Shown one piece after another: positions 26,600 through 34,259 of a stretch of 64,000 nt of DNA. Made by a program: the position numbers and the translations under genes. How positions within the stretch are numbered: position 1 is the first letter of the stretch; every line of letters begins with the position of its first letter. The notes below the pieces were generated by a model that had not been told where the DNA came from, did no database searches, and worked only from the letters and a program-made list of their open reading frames with translations. Origin of the DNA: an uncultured Prevotellaceae bacterium (GTDB lineage Bacteria; Bacteroidota; Bacteroidia; Bacteroidales; Bacteroidaceae); assembly GCA_902776935.1 (NCBI GenBank), contig CACYRS010000011.1, positions 58,332 through 122,331 on the forward strand, written 5' to 3'.

Positions 26600-27160
26600 T
26601 TAAACTGTCATTATCTCCTTATTCTTAGCTGCAATGAGATCGTCGATCTTCTTGATATATTTATCGTGGATCTTCTGAAGCTCAAGCTCTGCATCCTTCT
26701 CATTATCCTCAGACAATCCGTCCTTGATGGCCTTCTTAAGTTTCTCCTTAATATCACCACGAACATTGCGAACCTCTACTTTTGCCTTCTCGGCAATCTT
26801 ATTACACTGCTTAGTAAGATCACGACGACGCTCCTCTGTAGGGATTGGAATGTTTAGACGGATAATCTCACCATTATTCTCAGGTGTTATACCTACATCA
26901 CTATCCATGATAGCCTTCTCAATGTCACGGATCTGCTTCTTGTCCCATGGACGAATAGCGATAGTACGAGGATCGGGAACACTCACGTTGGCAACTTGGT
27001 TAAGAGGCACCTTACTTCCATAAGATTCCACCTTCACACCATCAAGAATGGCGACATTAGCACGACCTGCACGGATGCGATTCAACTCATCCTCGAGGAA
27101 CATTGCTGCCATTTCCATTCTCTCTTCACTCTTCTTTAATGTTTCTTTTACATCTAACAT
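26600..27160 (-). CDS. frr: Ribosome recycling factor
   Basis: Full-length RRF (186 aa), which with EF-G splits post-termination ribosomes. Characteristic segments are the N-terminal helix with [30 protein letters not shown], shown here only as landmarks ([17 protein letters not shown]), then [32 protein letters not shown], and the C-terminal helix with [15 protein letters not shown]. It has a consensus promoter of its own (27189-27220) and leads a two-gene unit with rsgA. Confidence 0.97.
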   Translation of the reverse strand: MLDVKETLKKSEERMEMAAMFLEDELNRIRAGRANVAILDGVKVESYGSKVPLNQVANVSVPDPRTIAIRPWDKKQIRDIEKAIMDSDVGITPENNGEIIRLNIPIPTEERRRDLTKQCNKIAEKAKVEVRNVRGDIKEKLKKAIKDGLSEDNEKDAELELQKIHDKYIKKIDDLIAAKNKEIMTV

Positions 27161-27188
27161 AATTCGATAGTTTTAAATTTTCTGTTGA

Positions 27189-27220
27189 CAAAAGTAACTA
27201 ATTTCTATCAATCAACCAAA
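27189..27220 (-). promoter_or_regulatory. Promoter of frr-rsgA
   Basis: On the minus strand, TTTG (complement of 27217-27220), 20 nt, then TACTTTTG (complement of 27189-27196) is a perfect consensus match. The leader is about 22 nt. Confidence 0.8.
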
Positions 27221-27245
27221 CAATTCACACTTTTTATGCAAAAAA

Positions 27246-27277
27246 TTTGGCTAATTGAACTCTTTTTCATAACTTTG
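27246..27277 (+). promoter_or_regulatory. Promoter of the four-kinase operon
   Basis: TTTG at 27246-27249, 20 nt, then TAACTTTG at 27270-27277 is a perfect consensus match. Start is predicted near 27283, about 20 nt before the first kinase ATG. I see no other consensus promoter between the four kinase genes. Confidence 0.8.
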
Positions 27278-27303
27278 CACCAATAATACCACCTAAAGGC
27301 TAC

Positions 27304-29418
27304 ATGAATCGTTACACTGGTCTGAGGATACTAATAACGTCAACTCTTACTGCAATAGCCATTACAGCGGCAGCTCAGAAAGAGAACCTGGAAACAGTAG
27401 CAGATTTCCATCATATTGCAGCGTATCTCGTTGCCGGCCTGTTGATTGCTGTATTCGTAATGTTTTTCTCTAATCGTGTTTATTATTTCCGTGAAAAGGA
27501 TATTGTTTCTCAGAGGCGAGGTCTGATATCTCAACTGGGGCTAGTGATGGGATCCAATAACACCAGAATATTTACCTTAGACCTGGAGAAAGGGCTAATC
27601 TGGCTTATCTCAGAAAACGGAGAGGACAAGAAAGGCCTTACTCTGATGGACTTCAGTCAGATGTATAACCATAATGATTTTCGGGGATTGATGAAGGATA
27701 TAGTCGATCCTGTGAAGGAGGGGCGCATCGAGCAGGGAAACATGAGAGTAAAAGGCGGTGGCAAGGATGATGAAAGTATGTATGACATCAACATCTCCGT
27801 GCTTCACAGAAGGAAAAGCGGTAGTCCAAAGATCCTGTTGGGAATACAGCAGGATATTACAGATGAATATATCAGAAGAGAGAATGCTCAAAAACTGGCA
27901 ATGAGAATGCGTACAGTATTTGATTCTTCTCAAGCTGACATGATATATTATGATGAGAACGGACACATTACAGATATCAACGACAAGGCTTGTGAGACAT
28001 TTGGCATCAGCAACCGCGAGAGTCTTTTAAAGAGGAAAGTCCATCTTAACGATATCGTAACATTCAGGGACATCGACATGAGAGATCTTGATAAGACCAC
28101 GATGTCAGCAATTACTGATCTTGACAAGTTAAAGGCTACAGACGAAAGAGTAGCAGAAGTTACAATTAGGGGAAAGTTGTACTATGAAGTATCACTGACT
28201 GCAATAAAAGATAAGGATGGAAAACTCCTTGGAGTGATTTCTGCAGGACGAAACATCACGGAAATGGTGACGAGACACCACCAGGAGCAGAAGAACAGAA
28301 AGCTGCTGGAGCAGACTACAGAGAATATTAAAAGATATATTAATAATATAAACTATACTCTTAGGGTAAGTGGTGTAAGAATGGTAAACTACGATCCAGA
28401 ACACCATATGTTGGACATTGCCAGTGACATTAACAAAATTGAGTACAGATTATCACAAATACATTGTGCTAGCCTGCTTACAGAACGCGAGAGAAGAAGG
28501 GCACGAGGACTGTTTATGCGTATGGACCGTAGGACTCAGGGAGCACTAGAGGTAACCCTTGAGACAATCTTCCGCGATGAAAAAGGAAGGAATATATATC
28601 AGACCATCAACATGGTACCTGTAAAGGACAAGGAAGGGAATATCACCAACTATTTCGGCATGGCTCGTAACGACACAGAGATGCACTACACAGAGGCTCT
28701 GTTGGAGGAAGAAACAAAGAAGGCTCAGGAAACAGAGGAACTGAAGAACACTTTCCTGACTAACATGAGTTACGAGATAAGAACACCATTGAATGCAGTA
28801 CTCGGTTTCGCAGAACTATTCAATGGACCTCACGACGAGGCAGACGAACCAGTCTTTGCCGAGGAGATAAAACGAAATACAGGAGACCTGCTGAAACTGG
28901 TAAATGATATCCTCTTCATTTCCAGACTGGATGCAAAGATGGTGGAATTCAACTACAAGGAGACTGACTTCGCTGCATCATTTGAAGGCTATTGTTACAT
29001 GGGATTTAGTGTAGTAAATCCAGGTGTGAATATATCCGTTGAGAATCCATACAGTCAGCTTCTGTTGAACATCGACGAGCAGAACCTTGGAGAAGTAATA
29101 TCTAAGATGTGTGCAATATCAGCAGCATCAACCAAAGAAGGCAGCATACGGGCAAAATGCGATTACAGACATGGTGAACTTACCATATCAATAGAAGACA
29201 CAAGCGACGGAATGGACAAGAACAGCTTGAGCCATATCTTTGACCGCTTTGCCAACGATTATAGTATCGAAAGAACAGGTACTGGTCTGGAAATGCCTAT
29301 CATAAAGGGGTTGATAGAACAGATGGGAGGCAGTATAGAAATACAGTCTGAACAGGGTAAGGGTACTGCAGTTTACGTGATTATACCTTGTGAAATGATC
29401 AAGATGGAGAAAAAGTAA
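27304..29418 (+). CDS. Degenerate PAS sensor kinase, phospho-acceptor His replaced by Tyr (kinase 1)
   Basis: Protein of 704 residues with an N-terminal hydrophobic segment, a membrane helix (about 38-60, AAYLVAGLLIAVFVMFF), three PAS-like domains (about 75-195, 205-325, 345-465), a DHp-like dimerisation domain (about 480-545) and an HATPase-like domain (about 590-700). The H-box reads LTNMSYEIRTPLNAVLGF, so residue 490 is Tyr where His should accept phosphate. The N-box Asn is also gone (SKMCAISAAST where the neighbour kinase has TNFVTNAVKYT), and the G2 box is GTGLEMPI instead of GTGLGLSI. It therefore should not autophosphorylate on His. It is most like kinase 3 of the same operon. Its stop is 1 bp from the start of kinase 2, so the two are translationally coupled. 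A regulatory pseudokinase partner of kinase 2 is the likeliest role. Confidence 0.85.
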   Translation: MNRYTGLRILITSTLTAIAITAAAQKENLETVADFHHIAAYLVAGLLIAVFVMFFSNRVYYFREKDIVSQRRGLISQLGLVMGSNNTRIFTLDLEKGLIWLISENGEDKKGLTLMDFSQMYNHNDFRGLMKDIVDPVKEGRIEQGNMRVKGGGKDDESMYDINISVLHRRKSGSPKILLGIQQDITDEYIRRENAQKLAMRMRTVFDSSQADMIYYDENGHITDINDKACETFGISNRESLLKRKVHLNDIVTFRDIDMRDLDKTTMSAITDLDKLKATDERVAEVTIRGKLYYEVSLTAIKDKDGKLLGVISAGRNITEMVTRHHQEQKNRKLLEQTTENIKRYINNINYTLRVSGVRMVNYDPEHHMLDIASDINKIEYRLSQIHCASLLTERERRRARGLFMRMDRRTQGALEVTLETIFRDEKGRNIYQTINMVPVKDKEGNITNYFGMARNDTEMHYTEALLEEETKKAQETEELKNTFLTNMSYEIRTPLNAVLGFAELFNGPHDEADEPVFAEEIKRNTGDLLKLVNDILFISRLDAKMVEFNYKETDFAASFEGYCYMGFSVVNPGVNISVENPYSQLLLNIDEQNLGEVISKMCAISAASTKEGSIRAKCDYRHGELTISIEDTSDGMDKNSLSHIFDRFANDYSIERTGTGLEMPIIKGLIEQMGGSIEIQSEQGKGTAVYVIIPCEMIKMEKK

Positions 29419-29419
29419 G

Positions 29420-31417
29420 ATGACCGGGCAAGACGTTATAACACTACTGATGGTAATGATGGTGACGATGGTATTCATTGTCACATGGGCCATTAACCGT
29501 ATCAGCATACTGCGTATAAGAAAGAAATCCGATCAGACAAAGGAAATTTCTGCTATTATGCAACGTACACTGGATATCGGACATAACAATGTGCTCAAGC
29601 TTGATCTACGTCGAAGATTTGCAAAGAACCTTCATGGTGATTTGATACCAAAAGAGGGTATGTCATACGAGGAGAGTATTAACTTGATTCATCCCGATGA
29701 CAGAAGCGTCTACCTTGAATTCATCTATGACCTATATCATGGCATCAAGAAAACAAACGAATGTCTGCTCAGATGGGATATAAGCGGTGAAGAAGCCTCT
29801 GGCGAGTGGAGGTACATGCGCATAAAGGGTGTAGCGGAATACAGAAATTCGAAACAGAAGGAGTCCGACACGCTGTTCTGTACAATTACAGACGAAACGG
29901 CAATTCAGCTGGAGGAACAGAAAGACAACGAAATGACGGATAAATATCGTACGATGTTTGAACAGTCAATTATAGGTCTGGCTTTCTATGACAAGGACGG
30001 AAACCTCTTGACAGCAAATCGAAAGATGAGGGAGATCCTGAAATTCCAAACGGAGAAAGATCCCTATTACTACAGCCACAGTATCTACGACCTGCCAACA
30101 TTCCGTAATATTTTGGACAATCGGAATGTTGAGGATCTGTACTTCTGCACGAAGAGCATCGTCATCGAACGAGGTGTAAACTGTTATACAGAGTTGCGGG
30201 TACATCCTATATATGAGGAAAACGGAGAGCTTTATTATATCAGTTTCTCTATCCGCGACGTGACACAGGAACGTGAACTTTATCTGCAGAACAAAAAGAA
30301 CGACATGCAGATTAGGGAAGCCAATATAGAGATACAGAATTATGAGAATCAGTTGCAGTATCTGATGGACACATGTAACATGAGATTCTTCCGTTGTAAC
30401 AGAAAGGATCGCACGTGTACATTCTATAAGAGTATCTCCAACGTTGAAAGCAAGATGACATTAGAAGAGGTGGCAGAACACTTTGTAGACAGTCCATTCC
30501 GTCAAGGGCTATACGATTACGAGAACTATTTCAGTGTACAAAGAACAGATCTGACATATATGCATCCCTTATTCCACGATGGTAAAGACATGCAGTGGAA
30601 CTTCATAGATAGTGTTCCTTTCTTCGATGAAAATGGAGAAATGATTGGTACGTATGGAGTGGTAAGAAACGTTGACGAGCTGATCAAGAAGCAAGAGATG
30701 TTGAAGCAGGAGACAGAACGTGCCAATGACTCCGGAAGGTTAAAGTCAGTATTTATGGCTAACATGACTCACGAGATACGTACACCACTGAACTCTATCG
30801 TAGGCTTCTCTGACATTCTGCCAATGCTGTCAACGCCAGAAGAAAAGAAGGAGATTATACGCGTGATAATGAACAACTGCGATATGCTCCTGAGGCTCAT
30901 CAACGATATCCTCGCTATCTCATCATTAGACTCAGGAGGTATACATATCGAGCCTCGCATGGTGGACTTCGCTAAGTCATTTGATGATATCTGTGAGTCA
31001 TTGAAGGAGAGGGTGCAGCAGCCTGGAGTTGAGTTTATAAAGGAAAACCCATATAAGACATTCGAGACGGTCATCGATAACGGAAGAGTACAACAGGTTA
31101 TCACCAACTTTGTAACAAATGCAGTAAAATACACTCATCAGGGACATATCAAGGTTGGCTATCACTACGAGAACAATGGACTATACGTATATTGCGAAGA
31201 TACTGGCGAAGGAATACCTAAGGAAGCCCAAAGCAAGATCTTCGACAGATTTGTAAAACTCAATGACTTCATACAGGGAACAGGTCTTGGACTATCAATC
31301 TGTAAGGCTATAGCAGATGGTCATAACGGAAAGATCGGGGTTAAATCAGAAGGAAAAGACAAAGGTTCTACCTTCTGGATCATGATTCCATGCGAAGTTT
31401 ATAAAGAAGAATCATAA
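29420..31417 (+). CDS. Membrane PAS sensor histidine kinase, intact (kinase 2)
   Basis: Protein of 665 residues: one N-terminal membrane helix (about 6-27), three PAS-like domains (about 45-170, 172-290, 310-425), HisKA (about 441-505) and HATPase (about 545-660). The H-box MANMTHEIRTPLNSIVGF carries the phospho-acceptor His451. The ATP site is intact: N-box TNFVTNAVKYT, G1 EDTGEGIP, F-box IFDRFVKL and G2 GTGLGLSICKAIA. There is no receiver domain, and no response regulator is encoded in the operon. It lacks a periplasmic sensor, so input probably comes through PAS domains or from its coupled neighbour, the Tyr-type kinase 1. It is paralogous to kinase 4 downstream. Confidence 0.9.
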   Translation: MTGQDVITLLMVMMVTMVFIVTWAINRISILRIRKKSDQTKEISAIMQRTLDIGHNNVLKLDLRRRFAKNLHGDLIPKEGMSYEESINLIHPDDRSVYLEFIYDLYHGIKKTNECLLRWDISGEEASGEWRYMRIKGVAEYRNSKQKESDTLFCTITDETAIQLEEQKDNEMTDKYRTMFEQSIIGLAFYDKDGNLLTANRKMREILKFQTEKDPYYYSHSIYDLPTFRNILDNRNVEDLYFCTKSIVIERGVNCYTELRVHPIYEENGELYYISFSIRDVTQERELYLQNKKNDMQIREANIEIQNYENQLQYLMDTCNMRFFRCNRKDRTCTFYKSISNVESKMTLEEVAEHFVDSPFRQGLYDYENYFSVQRTDLTYMHPLFHDGKDMQWNFIDSVPFFDENGEMIGTYGVVRNVDELIKKQEMLKQETERANDSGRLKSVFMANMTHEIRTPLNSIVGFSDILPMLSTPEEKKEIIRVIMNNCDMLLRLINDILAISSLDSGGIHIEPRMVDFAKSFDDICESLKERVQQPGVEFIKENPYKTFETVIDNGRVQQVITNFVTNAVKYTHQGHIKVGYHYENNGLYVYCEDTGEGIPKEAQSKIFDRFVKLNDFIQGTGLGLSICKAIADGHNGKIGVKSEGKDKGSTFWIMIPCEVYKEES

Positions 31418-31424
31418 AGAGAAA

Positions 31425-34247
31425 ATGAATATATACAAAACTAAAAAATGGCAGATGTCAAATATACAAACAATGATAAGAATTCTTGCAATACTTATCA
31501 CATTTAACATATCAACTATAGCCATTGTCGCCCAAAATAATCAAGATACTACACGTGTATTTACAGAAGAGCACCCATTAGTATATGAAGACGCATGGGA
31601 TCTGTGGCCATATACCTTTCTGAATGAAGCTGGAGACCCCGTAGGATACAACATCGACCTCTTGAAACTTATCATGAAGCGTCTTGACATACCATATATC
31701 GTTAAGCTTAAGCCCACTTCACAGGCACTTAAGGATCTTAAGACGGGACATGCAGATCTGATGTGTGGTATGGCAGCAAACTTCCACGATGAATATGCAA
31801 TATACGGAAAAAGCGTTATACAACTCTTTACTCACAGTCTTGTTCATCAGAAGGGAGAGATCCCTGCTGTAAAGACGATTGAGGACCTTGCAAGCCATAG
31901 GGTACTTGTACATCAAGGAGCCTTCAGTCACCATTTGATGATTGAGCACGGATGGGATAATAATGCTGTGCCTTATAACGATATGCAGGAGGCTATCCAA
32001 AAAGCGCATATCGATGCCAATAGCCAGGTGCTATGGAATACAATGTCTTTGAAATGGATTATAAATAAGTTCAAATACGACAATCTCGAACTTTCACCTG
32101 TAGACATTCAGCATGGTGAATACAGATTCATGTCTAACAATCATGGACTGCTCAACAAGATTGACAGTGTTTACACCCTTCTCAACTCTGAAGGACAATT
32201 CCAGGCAATACAGAACAAATGGTTTTATCCCGAACGGGAAGAATCAGGAATCCCAATATGGATATGGTATGTTGCACTAGTACTTATTATCCTGATTATC
32301 GCCTCACTTATATATTATGTTGTCTATCGTATCCGCGAGAAAAAGATGACCAAGGATATCATTAAGAGCAATAAACGATTGGCACTCATCCTAAAGACTA
32401 GTAAAGTGAAGATATGGATATACCATGTAGCCAACAGAACTATCACTGCATTGGGTAATGATGGACAGCCAGAGACGACACTGCCATCTGTAGAGTATTT
32501 CAGACAGACAGATCCTAAGGATTTTGAACGTTTAAAGAATGCAATAGAGAGTATAACTAAAGGAAAGGAAAACAAGATAACACTTAACGTTCTTGCTAAA
32601 GACAGTCCTGAAGAGAAAGAGTTCCGTAACTTCACCGCAGAGCTTTCTGTATTGCATCGTGACAAGAACGGCAGGCCGACAGAGATTATCGGCACTCGCA
32701 GCGATGTAACAGAAGAGAGGATAAAACAGCAGAAAGTGAAAGACATGATGTTGCGATATCAGAATATCTTCAACTCTACGATGATTGATATGATAGCTTA
32801 TGATGAAAACGGAATCATCAATGACCTCAATGACAAGTCAATCAATGCTCTGAAGAAAACAAAGGAGGAGATCCAAGCTGCGCGTATATCTATTAGCGAC
32901 GTGCTGGGATGGAATGTTGACCTCAACACCCTCGATACTCTTTATCTGACTCAGATTTACAAGTCTTTAGATGACGAACGGTCGCTTAACAGATATCTGC
33001 AACGTCCTGAGATGTACTACGAACTGAAAATTGAACCAGTACGCGATGAGAATGGCAAACTGCTTGCTATCTACGGCACTGGACGCGACGTTACAGAGAA
33101 TGCCAAGTCGTACTCTACCCTTCAACACAACATCAGACTTCTGAAGGATGCCAATACGGAGATGAGTCGTTATATCAAGAACATCGATTATGTGCTCCAG
33201 AACGGTAATGTGAGAATCGCCACATACTCACCAAGCATGCATATCATGAACATATACAGTGAGATTGGACGCGTGCAGCACAGGCTTACTCAGACACGTG
33301 CCATCCAGCTCACTGATGAGGAATATAAGAACAAAGCCTTGAGGTTGTTCAATAATATGGATAACCTTACTGCAGCTTCAATAAATACTGCAATTAAGAC
33401 TGTTCTGAAAGCACCAGGTGGAAAACGGCTGTTCCTGCAATTGTCGTTTATACCTACTTATGACAGTGAGGGAAATGTGAAAGGCTATTTCGGAATGTGT
33501 CGTGATGTTACAGATATCAAGGCTACAGAAGCAGATCTGGCACGTGAGACAGTAAAAGCCCAGGAGGTAGAGACTGTGAAAAATGCCTTCCTGCACAATA
33601 TGAGTTACGAGATTCGTACCCCACTAAACACCGTGGTTGGTTTTGCAGAACTCTTTGAAATGGAACACGCTCTAGAAGACGAGGTAGTTTTTACCAACGA
33701 AATAAAAGAAAGTTCTTCTTTACTGCTTAAGCTCATCAACGACATTCTCTTCCTCTCACGTCTGGATGCGAGAATGATTGAGTTTAAATACAAACCCACT
33801 GACTTTGCAGCTATCTTTGAAGCAAAATGTCAGGCGGCTGTGTTCCGTTGTCAGAAGCCTGGGGTAAACTATGTCTATGAAAATCCGTATAACAGTCTTA
33901 GTGTAGAAATCGACGAACAGAATCTATGCATAGTCATAGATCAGATAGTTACCCGTGCAGCAGAGAGCACTACCTCTGGATATGTACGTTGCAGATACGA
34001 CTATACCGGTGAGCATCTGATAATAGCTGTACAAGATACCAGCAACGGCATTTCAGAAGAGAATCTTAAGCATATATTCGAACGATTCACTCCAACAGAC
34101 GACAATAGTACTGGTCTGGGAATGAGCATATGCCAGGAACTGGTAACGCAGATGAGAGGTAAGATTACCATCAAGTCTACCGTTGGCGAAGGTACTACAG
34201 TATGGATATCCATCCCATGCGCATGTTCAAAGTTCGACAGAAAATAA
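31425..34247 (+). CDS. Degenerate sensor kinase with periplasmic binding domain, His replaced by Tyr (kinase 3)
   Basis: Protein of 940 residues. A signal-like segment (about 14-37) precedes a periplasmic solute-binding domain of SBP_bac_3 type (about 50-283; PYTFLNEAGDPVGYNIDLLK is its N-terminal ligand-site segment, and NKWFYPE closes it). One membrane helix (about 288-310), PAS-like domains (about 325-705), a DHp-like region (about 718-785) and an HATPase-like domain (about 825-935) follow. The H-box is LHNMSYEIRTPLNTVVGF: residue 728 is Tyr instead of His. The N-box is VTRAAESTT, lacking the Mg-binding Asn, though G1 (DTSNGIS) and G2 (STGLGMSI) keep more of the fold than kinase 1. It starts 7 bp after kinase 2. 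It is probably a ligand-binding pseudokinase that controls kinase 4, its coupled neighbour. Confidence 0.85.
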   Translation: MNIYKTKKWQMSNIQTMIRILAILITFNISTIAIVAQNNQDTTRVFTEEHPLVYEDAWDLWPYTFLNEAGDPVGYNIDLLKLIMKRLDIPYIVKLKPTSQALKDLKTGHADLMCGMAANFHDEYAIYGKSVIQLFTHSLVHQKGEIPAVKTIEDLASHRVLVHQGAFSHHLMIEHGWDNNAVPYNDMQEAIQKAHIDANSQVLWNTMSLKWIINKFKYDNLELSPVDIQHGEYRFMSNNHGLLNKIDSVYTLLNSEGQFQAIQNKWFYPEREESGIPIWIWYVALVLIILIIASLIYYVVYRIREKKMTKDIIKSNKRLALILKTSKVKIWIYHVANRTITALGNDGQPETTLPSVEYFRQTDPKDFERLKNAIESITKGKENKITLNVLAKDSPEEKEFRNFTAELSVLHRDKNGRPTEIIGTRSDVTEERIKQQKVKDMMLRYQNIFNSTMIDMIAYDENGIINDLNDKSINALKKTKEEIQAARISISDVLGWNVDLNTLDTLYLTQIYKSLDDERSLNRYLQRPEMYYELKIEPVRDENGKLLAIYGTGRDVTENAKSYSTLQHNIRLLKDANTEMSRYIKNIDYVLQNGNVRIATYSPSMHIMNIYSEIGRVQHRLTQTRAIQLTDEEYKNKALRLFNNMDNLTAASINTAIKTVLKAPGGKRLFLQLSFIPTYDSEGNVKGYFGMCRDVTDIKATEADLARETVKAQEVETVKNAFLHNMSYEIRTPLNTVVGFAELFEMEHALEDEVVFTNEIKESSSLLLKLINDILFLSRLDARMIEFKYKPTDFAAIFEAKCQAAVFRCQKPGVNYVYENPYNSLSVEIDEQNLCIVIDQIVTRAAESTTSGYVRCRYDYTGEHLIIAVQDTSNGISEENLKHIFERFTPTDDNSTGLGMSICQELVTQMRGKITIKSTVGEGTTVWISIPCACSKFDRK

Positions 34248-34259
34248 AACAGCAATCCC

